A DNA stretch of 64,000 nt from Cristatella mucedo (taxonomy: Eukaryota > Bryozoa > Phylactolaemata > Cristatellidae): assembly GCA_009760855.2 (NCBI GenBank), contig WPIO01000077.1:1833001-1897000 (forward strand), in the 5' to 3' direction. Below the pieces are notes generated by a model, which worked only from the letters and a program-made list of their open reading frames with translations, was not told the DNA's origin and searched no databases. This document shows, one piece after another, positions 33,715-45,184 of the stretch (its first letter is position 1; each line of letters begins with the position of its first letter). Made by a program: the position numbers and the translations under genes.

Positions 33715-33838
33715 GGTGATGGCTGGAGGGCACTAATCATTCAATCGCGCTTCCTTTGCAGCAAATGTAAAGTGCCTAGAAAGAGAGTGATTTGTCTGAG
33801 GGTGCAATATCGACTGTATTATTATTACCATTATTAGG
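33715..33838 (+). mobile_element. Very short L2-like LINE 3' end
   Basis: Only the last ~120 bases are present: TTTGCAGCAAATGTAAAG, the tail hairpin, and ATTATTATTA. Confidence 0.6.
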
Positions 33839-34649
33839 ATCATTGGGAACCCCTGGTTTGCTGATTCGCTATTGGCGGGTGGGTGGGCGAATGTATTTGA
33901 AGTACGTTCGAGGAAGACTGAGAATGATGCACGGTAGTCTAGCGATCCGCCGCCCATATCAGCAGAAATTTCTCTCGGTGTGGTATCGAAACCAACATCT
34001 CAAACTAAGCGAGGTAGCTCGCATGGCAAACTACTCCCATCGAGCATTAAAAACCACCACCTCCCCTCGAACTCAGCTGCAGCTAACAGATACGCATTCA
34101 TTTGTTGTCTCCAAGCAGACAAACTCTTTATTTTTGACCACTTCCTGCTCACTTCGGCATCAAGCTAGCGCCCGTCCAGGGCCTCCGTCTCAACGCCAAT
34201 ATCAAAGCTCCCTCCCCTCAGTCGGCGCCGACTGCCATCACTGAGGTGAGGGGGCGAGCTTCTACTTATGCAACAGAAATGCTCGTCAAAAGCACTCAGG
34301 AGCGCACACCGTCCTCGGGCTCTGGAATATTTTTTTCCCGACACCACCCATCAAGCTCAACAGACGGCAAATAGTGCTGTAAGAAGCCTCGGTTTCTGTG
34401 CACGGTCTGAGTTTGATGCGAGTGCGATGTGAGGTTGTTTTAGATTTTTTCCAGCGTATAGGTGAGGCCAAGGTTTTTGTCCAAGATACTGAACCTTGAC
34501 CATCGCTGGCTTTCAAGTCGAGTACAGATCGGCTGATTTAGCAGCTTAACATTTTGCAGATATCTCACTGCAGAATGCAATATGCAATATGCTTGAGGCG
34601 GCTGCAGGCCTTGAGGTGGCGGCACTTCACTCGCGCAATTGCAGATGGC

Positions 34650-34745
34650 AATTGAGAGTCGCCTACCGCAGAACTCATACCCACGACCACTGGGTCGTCG
34701 AGTCAGAGCACTTAACTCTCCCCCAGCTAAGACCAGGAAAAGAAG
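34650..34745 (-). mobile_element. tRNA-derived SINE head, SINE-2-like
   Basis: Reverse-strand B-box-like CCGCAGAACTCATACCCACG and a head ending GAGCACTTAACTCTC. The SINE-2 tail is not clear. Confidence 0.4.
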
Positions 34746-35665
34746 GGCCAAGCTAGCCGGCCTAGCAGCACAGCGATCTCCTCCGCTACCCTTTCCGTTA
34801 GTCCCTTCCGGTCGGTCCAAGTGGGATGTAGCCAGTAGCATGCGTCGGTGAGCTTTTGCTCTGGTGCCCTGTACTGGAGGTCCGGCCAGCTGAGCACAAA
34901 TGCGGCCGATGAAGGCACTCGCAGAACTAGATGGGAGCACGAGGTTATCAGGAAAAACAGGCAGAACATGCTCATGCATTTGGGTCGAGTTAAGTGGCGT
35001 TCTCCCTTGATAGAACTTCTGATTTCAGTAGACAGTCACAGAAGCAGCACCCCACCCGTTGCTATGTAACTCCCGGTTGCCGGAGAGCAATTTCAGGAGC
35101 GCTTCCGGAATCTGTCGCGCCAGAATATAACGTGGGTCACCACCATGCTCGAGTGCTCTCGTTCGTACGGCACTATCAACGTGGTGCTGGTGATGAACAC
35201 GCCTAGTCTCGCGCTAGAGAGCCATATAGTCCACGTGGCTGCATTTTCTTACCCAATCGTGTGTGTGTGCAATCGTGGTCGGGCTTACAGTCATGTGGTA
35301 GTGTGGGTTGCAACGGGGGCTCGCTTGTATATGCGCTGGCTTTCGTCTATACGGGAGTGTTCTTGTCAACTCTGTCAAGTTTCTCCTGAGTTCGCGATGG
35401 CGTAGGCATTCTAGGAGAGCGCATGAGTCAACTATAGCAGGGCTATTGCTCATCCCGGCATACACTACCGCTGCACAGCAAGAATTGCCTCAACGAAATC
35501 CTGAACTCTGCCTACATTTTCAGGAAGCTGGTCGTCGCAAGACGTAGTGGTCCATTTATTTATAACTGAATTAGAATCTGGAGAGCCGTAGAGCGGCAGA
35601 ATAGCAATAGCCGGGCATCTTCAAAACGAGGCAAGCGTCTCCTGGTTACCATTGCTACCGACGAG

Positions 35666-35905
35666 ATGGCTACGGCCGTGCAGAGCCCGGTGATTATTAG
35701 GCACTTCTACGATATCGTGGAGCGAAACATTCATCACGAATATGTCAAGATGAGCCAGTACGAAGGGAAAGTGGTAGTCATCGTTAATACAGCTACGTTT
35801 GCAGACAACGCCTCCAGTGCATTCAAGCAAATGAACGACCTGCAGTATAAGTTTGGTAGTAAACTGGCGATACTGGGATTTCCGTGCAACCAGTTCGGTG
35901 GAAAG
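35666..35905 (+). CDS. GPX: GPX-like exon 1
   Basis: This exon encodes residues 1-80 and the donor is GGAAAG|GTAATT. It aligns without gaps to the first thioredoxin-fold segment of GPX1-type enzymes through MNDLQYKFG and ILGFPCNQFGG. The segment that carries Sec in active enzymes reads NTATFADNAS, with alanine at the catalytic position and Asp in place of the following Gly. Confidence 0.92.
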
Positions 35906-38900
35906 GTAATTAAAATTGGCTGTGCTAGTATAGCTTTCAAAATCTTGTTACCAGAAGCACGAGTCGCGTTTTTAGTTGTCGAATGAACTGTGCTATTGCG
36001 GATGCATACATTCATGCAGACGGTGAAGCGCCGATAAGCGTACTATATCAAGTTTCTAGCTGAGATTTACGACACGTTGGAATAGCAGGGTTGAAAACTG
36101 GCATATAGATAACCAAGGGTTTGATCTTCGCTGGATTTGGTGGGCTGGCTAAGTAGCATTCTATCAATCGATTCGAGAAATCGCGATGTCATAACGGAAA
36201 CAATAGCGATAAATCAACGTGACGAAATCTAATGCAGTGTCGGGGAATCGACTAGTGCGTGAGAAGCTTCAAATTAAAGATTGATTACTTATGTGGCACT
36301 GCACCTTTAGTGCTTGGCGTCGATTGTAACGCTCACAAAGCCCAGCCGACTTGAGGCATTCGTACGATCGAACTTGGGACGGTGACTGCCAAAGCTATGG
36401 TATCTGCGTTATAATTCCTTCTGAGGAAGAGGCAAATTTCTTTCAATAATCTGCCCTAGTTAATAAGTAGGTTTTTTCTTCTTTGATCAAGATCGACGTT
36501 AAAAAATAACCTGTGTTAAAGCTAAAGAGATAGCAACGTTGAACCGCCAAGCTGCTTTATTGACCTTGCAAAGCTCGTCGTTGACAAATTGCTGGGTGGT
36601 ACTTATTTGCAGATCAGCAAGAGAAAAAGTGTATTGACACTAGGTGAAATTGTGCTTGGGGTACTTATTTTACCGACAGCTGTGAAATGCAAAGGAGTCC
36701 TAGTGTGTATGTAAATCCTGCCAAATGCATTCCTGCCACTGAATCGGCTGCATGCATCTTGTTGAAACGTCCTATGACATGTGGTTGTAGTCAAGAAATT
36801 ACAAGCATCAAAGGAAATGAACTCGTCATTCGTTTCTCTTCTTGATTCGTCTTGACAACGGAAAGCGAAATTCAGTGTCGCTAAAAGGGTCTCCTTCTTA
36901 GGGGGAAGGGGCAAGAATAGTGACTGTCTCCATTTAACATGGACCCAGGCGTTGCAAGTAAGATATGGGTCCGGCGTGAACATCTGCTTCACTGTGTAGA
37001 GAGACCCCCACCCATCCACACACCCCTAAAGCAATGGCATGGTTTTAGAGGAAGCAGCACTTTTGCAAGATTTCTGGTTGCCTGGCAGATGTGAGTGAGG
37101 CCAACGAGACGTAGACCCGCGCGTTTCCTTCTTCATCAGTACGAGCCTTCACGTACGTGCTGGACTTGATTCATGCCAGACGTCATTCGATAAGCGACTC
37201 TGTGCACTAACGAAGAGCAACGTGAGACATCCTGTTCAGTTTGTTGGCAGCACTTGTGCAGATAGGATGTAGTCATTTTCAAGTGTAGTGGGCCTTTTAA
37301 ACAAATATCAGGGGATAGGTGGCTTCTTCTATATGACTAGGAAACAGTATGGCTGTGGCATCTACTATAGCAGGGATCAGCTACGTTGTGTGCACGTGGT
37401 AGCCATCTCGGCCATGATATCGAAGGCTGCCTGTAAATGTTCAGAAGCACCGTTTGGGAGCCCAGCTAAGGACGGACACCAAACAACAGTAATGATCTAG
37501 TGAGAGAATCAATCGATAGGCCTAGGATCAAGCTTAGCTTCTAGCCCTTGCTAGCACAGCTAAATTTGATGCCAACTTGAGCGTTTTTATTATGTAATTC
37601 AGACCCCCTCCGAAGCAGCCATTAACCATCGCAGCAGCATCAGAGTAATTCTCAATCTCTATTTTGCAAAGTAGGTTAAAATTCAGGCGACAGTAATACC
37701 AGGGCTTTCAGCTGCAGCACGACTTCTCTTACAGGAGATGAACCGTGCTAGAAACCACTGGTTATTACTATGGGAGCCATCAGCAGCAGTATGCTTGGGT
37801 ACGATACAAAGCTTTAACGCCAAGCTCTTTGCGCTTAAATACTTCTCGGCTTCTCTATAGCCTCGATGACAGCCGAGTGTAGCAAGAATGTAGAGACAGC
37901 ATACCCTCCCCGGTACGCCCTTCACCTGACACCTCACTTCACTCTTCCCTCACCCAGGTACGCCCTCCCCCCGGAAGGCCCTTCTACTTCAAGCTTCCTA
38001 ACCGGCAGCTGTAAGCCGTGCTCTGCAGAAGACTTAGTTCGTCAGTAATCAATCTTATGCCAAGACCGTGTCAATTAGATTCCTTAAACTGCTACCAGCA
38101 ACATTCACAAGTGTCATTTGCCCAGATGATTTGTGCAGCTGGTACTTGTGTGAAAGCAGAGAAAACAGATCGGTCGAAGAGGCGTCCCTGGGCCACAGAG
38201 GAATGCGATGTGCAGAGCTCGATCTATTCCTGAAACAATCATTTCTAACAACACGTATAAAGAAACCTTGCCTAAAAATGCAGCATCGTAATAGGACCTT
38301 GGTTAAAACTCTTGCCGAATAGAAAACGCATGCACAGCAGCGTCCGCAGAAGAGTTGAGTTGATGTATGAATGTCCTCTGCAGCTCAAGCTCCTACAGCA
38401 TACAACTCTCTTGAGCTGACACAGTTTCTCCGTCTGTCTGTGACTGTCGGTGTCAGTCTCTCTCATGGCCCGATGCTCTGCCATTTTCCTCTCTCCTCAT
38501 CATGTCTGTCTACAGCTCGGTTTGCTTAAGACGCATGCAGTGGTTTTAAGCGACACGTGGTCTCTTTATGCTGCTGTAGCTTCTGCAGCTGCCACAGCTG
38601 CTATGCTGGCCTTTGGTGCTGCGTGGACCTCTACATAACCATGCTAAGCGCTCGGTTGCACCCCAAAATGTGATTGGTAGCTTTGATATTTTTCTGTTCT
38701 TTTGACTAATTCTTATTGACTGACAAGAGTCTAGCTAATTCTTGTGTTTGCATATAGAATTGTCGCAATCTACCAAACACAGGAAGCCCATCAAGTGGGA
38801 CCCATGTACTCGGCGACATAGGGATCTGACGTGTTGTGTTGCTTAAGATGGTAGAATAGCTGCTCTTCTGGCTGCTCAGCAACGATTACATGTTGATTGC

Positions 38901-41900
38901 TGCCATATTATTTATTATATTATGCGGCTGCTCCAGAACTAGATAGCAGATAAAGACTGGTGCTTTGCATTTGCTAAACTAGTACCTACAGAGAAAGAAA
39001 TTGGCAAGACATTGTCACACTTCACCTAGAAACAGTTTACCCAGTTGACCAAGTGCCTCTATATAACGGCCAATGGTTATCCAGTGAGCCTTTATAATAT
39101 GGATTACAACTGGGATGTAGCCTTGCTAAACAGCCTTTATTTGATCACATTTGAACAGTTTACGGCATTTGACCGTATTCCAGGGAAGAATCCGAACAGG
39201 AGTTTCGACGATAACCAAAGATTTCACAAAAAAGCTGGCTGGCGTTGCTCCTCAGATCAATCAGACACTGTTCCTTCAGAAGAGAGCACTTACTATTTAG
39301 CTAATGGATATTACATTTCATATGACTTATTGAGGCTTCCGGTGCACTGCTCCAAACTTGTGGTTTAAAAGCACACCACTGCGAAATATGGAGCAGAGCA
39401 AAGTAGGAACTGAATACCGCAAGCCGGAACGGGTCTCAACCAGTAGGACAGGTTGTTTTGCATCAAAAGCTTTTCTAATTAATCTATTGCTCTTGGCTGC
39501 TCGGAGAAGTAAGTCTTATTGACCGAGCACCTAGCACGACATCATTTACCGAGCGAAGGATCAATCTGAGCTGATAGACTGGGAGCTGGTGATGTCAATG
39601 CACTAGGTACGGTTATTCCCTGTGACACTGGAGGCCCATATAGGTCATAAGGTGTTCACGTGAGTCGCAGCATATTCTGGCCCTCGAAATCCTACGGACA
39701 GAGTCCACTGGCTTGTCACAACCACATAGCACCATGAGATACAAAAACCTGATCACCGATCAGCTGTGTCAGACAGAGCTCAGGCTTAATAGATAGATGA
39801 CGACCATCAACGATGAATTCCTGACCATCTCATGGAAGCATGCAATCTCACATGCACGACTCGCCTGAGAAGTTCTACCACTAAACAACAGAGAAAGACA
39901 GTGGGGTGGGTCAGTACCAGAGAGGAGAGCAAACATGAATGCGACTTTGGCATGTGCCGTATACACAGACTGGAGAAACCGGAGTCATTTCTTCTAATAT
40001 AATAATAAAAATTCATTTGTACAGCACCTTACGAGAACTTAATCGGTTTCTGGGCATTTTACATATCCTGTATAGGAAGCATAATCAAATGATTAGTGGT
40101 AGCATGCACAATGTCAACAAGCTTAACAATTTTAGAGATTGCATGCGCAGTGTCAACACATAAAATAGGGTTAGTGGTAGTAAATGCTGTGATAAACAGG
40201 TGCGTTTAGCTTCATTTTAAATTTCATTAAGTCAGGAAATTCGTGATCTCAGTAGGTAATGAGTTCTAGGCTTTGGGAGCATACGAACTCAAGGCACAGT
40301 CACCAAAGGAATTCAAATTGCTACGAGGTATTGCTAGACGATCTGAGCAAAAACAAAGGAGCAGGTGGTACGATGCCTAGCCTGATGGAGGAGTAGGATA
40401 GGTAGTTTAGTGCGAGAGAACGAATGGACCTACTTTTCTAAGGGAGCGAGATACCCTTGAAGTCGATGCGTTACTTGACTGGGAGCCAGTGCGTGTCGGC
40501 AAGAAGTGTGATGCGGCAACTGCGCCGCTGACGACAGACGAGCCTAGATTCAGACCATTGCCCCAGCTGTAAGTGCCCGATGCTCACTAGGCATGAGGAA
40601 TGTACCAGAGCCTGCATATACATTCCGGCTAGTTTTAACAGGCTATTAAATATCCTGCCAGTTGATAATCGATGGTGCTGCTAGAAGCTTGACTTGTATT
40701 GGTATGCTACCACACTCCTAAGGTTGTGTTCTTCGTTAGGTAAGTATGCAGCCATCCCCATCACTGGTGTGATCCTCGCCTAGGCAAATCCCGTGTTCTA
40801 GCCAATAAAATAATCGTTTGGTGGATTTTCAGGTGCCAAAATTATTTTAGCTATAGTATAGCATCGACGACTGTTTCCTAATTTGCAAGGAGCAATGCAG
40901 GATTGCTTGCCGCAGGACTCGAATCGTGCCGTGCAAGTTCAAGCGCTTTGTTGACAAGTTAAGTCCCTGTGCGGAAAAGTACGTTTGCTGAGCGATGGCT
41001 GAAGTTGCCTTGCCGGAACCCAATATAGCTTGCCCTTAAATCAAAGGGAAAATCGTAGGTACAGGCGCTAGCGACACACAGATTTATTGCATGTACACAT
41101 GCTGACCCACACACTCACACGTGTGAATGCACACAGGCACGCGTGCTCACACACACAGACAAACACATACAGACGTGCTAACTCAAGCGCCCGCATATAG
41201 GCACACCCACACATGCTCGCACTCACTCAATATCACAACTATACAGTATCACTCACACATGCACAACACACACACACAACACACACACACACACACAACA
41301 CACACACACACACACACATATGCATGCAGGCACATGCACACGCACACGTACTTGATGGTCGCAATACTTATCAACTATTGCAAGTTATCGTTGCTGCTGC
41401 CATCTTTCCCAAAAAAAATTTAAAAAAAATAATAGCTGATTTAATAGCCTCTTTGGCATAGCCACAGAAGAGCCTTTATGGCTATCACCACTCCTTGTGG
41501 CAGCGATAAAGGATCGCCCATCACAGGATTTGAACCCACGACCTCAGGACAGAGGTCGGGAAAAGAAACCGCCTTAGCTAGTGTGCCGTCATGGCTGTGT
41601 CACTCGCTTAGGCTTAGAGATTCATCTGTACTTATCTTTACTGTAATACTAGCATAGAATGTATCGTATGAGCAAGTGAACAGACCCTGCTGGTCTACTG
41701 TAGACCAGGTGTTCGACTTTGAAGACCGAGGTCGTGAGCTCTAGCTTTGCAGCACATATAGAGATTACATTCTCATAGTGTGCTAGACAATGAATTGTTT
41801 AATGTTTTAATAGTGGCAAGCCGAAACGATCATTGCAAACGTGTTTCCAGCTTTGCTGCGCACAGCTATTGAGATATTTTCCGGCTGACCGCCCATAGGA

Positions 41901-42487
41901 AAATGCTACTGGTGAAGAAATACTCCGAGTTATGAAGCACTTTAGGCCGGGCGGCAATTTTGAACCAGCATTTGAAATGTTTGACAGGGTAAGTATTGAG
42001 CGATGCATTTTCAAGTATCTTTCCTATTCGGACTGGGGACATCACAGAGTAGCAGGCAGCAGTAGGGGCAGTGCTGACCTGACTGCTGTCCTGCTATACC
42101 AGTATGAGGTCTCTGCCCTCCACATCCCAGGGGCACACAATCGAGGCTGCCTCTAATGTGGTGGCATTCTTCGAGTTCGTGTGTCGTGCCTTGAGCTGAA
42201 TAATCGCTTTCCAGGTAGAAGTTAATGGTCGAGACGCCTGTGCACTGTACACCTTTCTCAGGCGATGTCTACCTCTGCCCAGCGATGACCTGCACTCGTT
42301 TGTGGACAATCCACATGACATCAGGTGGTCGCCGGTGTGCAGGGATGATGTGGCTGACAACTTCGAGAAGTTCATTCTGACCCCTAGGGGAAAACCATAC
42401 AGGCGATATGGGAAAGCATTCCAGATTGTAAAGCTGCACATGGACGTAGAGATGCTCTTGCAGACGTCTCCTGACAGCATGGAGTGA
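35666..42487 (+). CDS. GPX: Glutathione peroxidase-like protein, GPX1 type, lacking the catalytic Sec/Cys (3 exons)
   Basis: The exons 35666-35905, 41899-41988 and 42215-42487 splice in phase 0 to a 200-residue frame, the usual GPX1/2 length. Active family members reduce H2O2 and organic peroxides with glutathione. Landmarks are FYDIVERN, GKVVVIVNTAT, FPCNQFGG, EEILRVMKHFRPGG, VEVNGRDA, RWSPVCRDD and NFEKF. The known tetrad is Sec/Cys, Gln, Trp, Asn. Here the Sec/Cys position is Ala46 (GCA, 35801-35803), Gln76 is kept, the Trp position is Asp158, and Asn159 is kept. Glutathione peroxidase activity is therefore unlikely. The open frame and clean splice sites argue against a simple pseudogene. 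There is no signal peptide, so a cytosolic location is inferred. The ATG at 35666 has G at -3 and at +4. No SECIS-like hairpin was found by eye in the 3' UTR. Confidence 0.92.
39999..40585 (-). mobile_element. 5'-truncated L2-like LINE in GPX intron 1
   Basis: It has the same layout as the 22143-22800 copy: the tail hairpin with GAGAACTTAAT near 40030, then the minus-strand C-terminal region up to about 40585 (TGACTGGGAGCCAGTGC corresponds to the WLPV segment). It is heavily mutated. Confidence 0.7.
40885..40965 (-). mobile_element. SINE-2 fragment
   Basis: GCAGGATTGCTTGCCGCAGG and ACTCGAATCGTGCC match the centre of the family; both ends are lost. Confidence 0.4.
41098..41345. repeat. (CA)n-rich array
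   Basis: Irregular CA/CACG/CATG-rich DNA with pure CA stretches at 41261-41318, in GPX intron 1. Confidence 0.9.
41425..41610 (-). mobile_element. SINE-2, near full length
   Basis: Minus strand: tRNA-like head (CTAGCTAAGGCGG, CGTGGGTTCAAATCC), TGATGGGCGATCCTTTATCG, TAGCCATAAAGGC, and an end TAAATCAGCTATTATT. The tail differs from SINE-1. Confidence 0.65.
41690..41800 (+). mobile_element. SINE-1, diverged
   Basis: CTGGTCTACTGTAGACC head, GACCGAGGTCGTGAG, then TAGAGATTACATTCTC and AATGAATTG. It lies in GPX intron 1. Confidence 0.5.
41899..41988 (+). CDS. GPX: GPX-like exon 2
   Basis: This 30-codon exon, encoding residues 81-110, begins ENATGEEIL after acceptor CGCCCATAG and ends EMFDR before donor GTAAGT. 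It contains RPGGNFEPAF, the conserved GPX1/2 loop. It was placed by matching the family at both junctions, and both are phase 0. Confidence 0.92.
42215..42487 (+). CDS. GPX: GPX-like exon 3 and stop
   Basis: This exon encodes residues 111-200 after acceptor TCGCTTTCCAG. It contains VEVNGRDA, FLRRCLPLPSDD (the GPX1-type oligomerisation region), RWSPVCRDD, NFEKFILTPRGKPYRRY and a short C-terminal helix, with TGA at 42485-42487. The residue before NFEKF is Asp, where active enzymes have the tetrad Trp. Confidence 0.93.
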   Translation, partial: VEVNGRDACALYTFLRRCLPLPSDDLHSFVDNPHDIRWSPVCRDDVADNFEKFILTPRGKPYRRYGKAFQIVKLHMDVEMLLQTSPDSME

Positions 42488-42801
42488 CTTCAGAGAAGCA
42501 TCTGGCCACACTCAACCAACATTAGCCAACCGTACGACGACCTTGGCTGATTGCCTCGTTCAGAACAAGGGGTCTGCTAGGCGTAGGCATACTACTGAAC
42601 TGCCATCACACATGGGAAAACACGATTCGCTCCTCATGCAGCAAAGAGGTCATGCGTTTGATGCTGGCCAATGATTCTTAGGAATTGAACCACGAATTCA
42701 AAGCTCATCCAAATGCGAAGGCCAATCGTGACTGAAATGCCATTCTTCCAAGCCTCTGTTACTTCCGTTCATGTTTGTGCACGACCACATGCCTCTCTAT
42801 A

Positions 42802-42807
42802 AATAAA
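42802..42807 (+). terminator. Probable polyadenylation signal of the GPX-like gene
   Basis: An AATAAA hexamer lies 315 bases after the GPX-like stop codon. It is the first such hexamer downstream on this strand and gives a plausible short 3' UTR. Confidence 0.45.
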
Positions 42808-42809
42808 GC

Positions 42810-43984
42810 CAGGCATACTCCAGCCACGCCCTGATGTTTAGGGATGTATGAGATCACAATAGAACGCATATTCGAGCTCATGCAAGTATTGTTGGAGCGT
42901 AGTTACCAGCCGACATGTTTGCTTGTTCAAGTGAGTGCACCATTAAGGGGTTGCTTCAGTGCCAGCTAGTGCTGGTCATGCATCATGGCGAGGCAGCACC
43001 TGAAATTCACTGACGGTCAGAGCAAAGAATCGCGTGAAGCTGAAGTAGGTCGACCTTGCTGCCTCGCTTCTGCATGCTTTGAGGGCTCACGTAAGATATT
43101 AATGAAAGACTCGTCAACAACATAGTCGGTCTCCGTCCTTGATGTTTAAGCAACAAATATTAAACGATCTGTCTGACCACTGACGTGAGAAAAGTGCAGA
43201 TGTTCGCATCAGTAACTTTAAACCTAATGGAATTTTTATCTTTAGCGTCTCATCTAGGAAAAGCTTCATCGTTGGCAGCATTTTTCTAATGCAGACGACT
43301 TTCTCAAGCATTCTTTCGTAGTAGGCTCCTCTAAAAAGTGTGTTTCCTGATATAAGGAATGGTCTCCGTGACTACAGCTGGATGGAGCCTGTTGGCATTG
43401 GAGAAAACTGAATTCTGATTCCGAGCACTTTGGTTCAATATTTTGATTCATTTTAAATATATCGCAATTACCGAGTCCTGAAGAAGGTAATCCTAGCAAT
43501 AACTTCTCATTCTAAAGATAGAAAGCCGTTATTTCGAGCTCTCCTGGACGCTAATCTCTTGCTACTTGTTTCTGTTGAATTTATCACTAGGCTGACTGTC
43601 CTTCTGTCTGCCGGTATTTCTTGCTACTTACTTCTGTTACATTCCATCTTTTGCTGATCATATATCTGTCTGTCTGCACGTCCGCATCTCTCTCTCTGCT
43701 TATCATTCTTGATTTTAATTCCGCCCATCAGTCATTCAGACTGTCACTCAGTCCCGTCTGACTGGCTATTCATCTGTCGGACTGTTTCCTTTTCCCTGAA
43801 TAGCCATCACTACTTTTGCAGCTGCCTCATTCATCTTACATCGTGTGATGTAGGTCTTTTCGCTCTTACAACACTTAAGTTAAACTGTACTGTGCAGCAC
43901 TTCCTAAGTTCTTATTAAATGCATATAGCTTCATTTATCGTCTAAATTTCTCACGTTCACTGGACCACACGTCTTACGATCCGG
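42810..43984. other. Intergenic, no recognisable gene
   Basis: Two minus ORFs (43114-43311, 43266-43499) overlap in different frames and look like a degraded coding sequence, but I cannot assign a family. Confidence 0.3.
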
Positions 43985-44998
43985 ACAGTTTGTTCCAGAG
44001 TTGGCAGCTTAGGACAGGCAGAGTCAAAGCTACTCTCGCCAGTGGTCTATTAAGTGAAGGAATTGGACATTAACAGCTAATTAAATTATAGTATAATATA
44101 GTAATATAAATTTATATAGTAATATAAATTAAATTATATGCGAGGATTTGGCTCGAGGAGCTAAGTCACAGTCCATGGAGAACCAGAGGGTGTGAGGAGG
44201 CCGAAACTGCAGCAGCAGCAGCCGTTCAGCTAAGTAGGAAGGAACCAAGCTGTGACCTATGACCCGAGGCTTTGACCGGCCTTATGGGCTGCAGTACGAA
44301 TTTTGCTCCTTAAGCGTTGATCAACCGAGAGCCACTACAGCGTTGTTAGTAAAGGAAACGTGTGACTGGATTTCTTTGATTCAGTTAACAACCACGAAAC
44401 CAGATTCCCGAGTTGAATTGCTGAATCTTTTATTTGTAGCCCTGCCATCACTGAATAGCAGTAGTACAGTCTAGTGAGTACTAAGCTTGATGTTAACCGG
44501 TTATATTTTGAATATTTAAAAAAGTTATTTTACCTTAGCCGGAGAATACCAGTCCTGCCGGAGCCGCGGGAGGCTGGCTACCTGCGGCTTCCGGTTCAGG
44601 ATCGAAGACCGCACGGCTTCCGACCCTGAAATGACAACCGAGACGAGCAGCCACAATGCTGCCCGTTCTTTTCGGGCAATGCCGAGGTCCGCCAGAAAGG
44701 CTTCACTGTGTGGCCACCAGCCACCCAAAGCTCCGACCACGAAGGGCCTCACCACTTCCGATCGGTGGCCGACAGTCAGGAAAGACCGGGCTATGGCCTC
44801 GAACTTATCAACCTTTTTCCTGGCCGCCACCACCAGGGCTTCCTTGCTGCAGCCAAGCAGGCACCGTAACGTCGATTATGACCACGTCGGTGCCTTTTTC
44901 GATGACCAAGTCCGGCTCTCAAGCCGGACCCCTGGCGAGTGGTAAGACACGACATGCCGAGAGGCAGAGAGTGCAGTGGCAGAAAGAGCCCGATTAGG
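43985..44998 (-). mobile_element. R2-type (restriction-like endonuclease) LINE 3' end, copy 2
   Basis: The minus-strand reading EPDLVIEKGTDVVIIDVTV is the PD...D core of the restriction-like endonuclease. A one-base shift follows, then KVDKFEAIARSFL, FVVGALGGWWPHSEAFLADL and a basic end. The 3' UTR continues to about 43985. It is 5' truncated and non-functional. Clade (R2, R4, NeSL or Hero) is not decided. Confidence 0.75.
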
Positions 44999-45184
44999 TG
45001 ACCCCAAAACCAGGTTGTGGCCAGCCGTTATTGCTTGCAGCAACGGCCGGTAGTGGCTTGGGACGTGTCAGCCGGTCGCAGCCTCAGAGTGGTAAAGGCA
45101 GCAACCGATATAATTTCGTATCGATATGAATATATTTTTATATATGTATATATCGATATGATATATAGCAAGCACACATGCTCA

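Larger units (their letters stand above)
35906..41898 (+). other. Intron 1 of the GPX-like gene
   Basis: This ~6 kb intron carries an L2-like LINE end (39999-40585, minus), SINE-2 copies (about 40885-40965 and 41425-41610), a (CA)n-rich array (41098-41345) and a SINE-1 copy (about 41690-41800). I recognise nothing in 35906-39998, including open frames at 36603-37019 (minus) and 39045-39368 (plus), which resemble no family I know. Confidence 0.7.

Noticed and set aside
34440-34979. 179-codon minus ORF
   Set aside because: It runs through a tRNA-derived SINE head (34650-34745) and has no recognisable domain, so it is most likely chance.
42488-42810. SECIS element in the GPX-like 3' UTR
   Set aside because: An ATGA occurs near 42670 and a TGAC near 42730, but the intervening bases do not form a convincing helix, and the gene has no in-frame TGA needing recoding.
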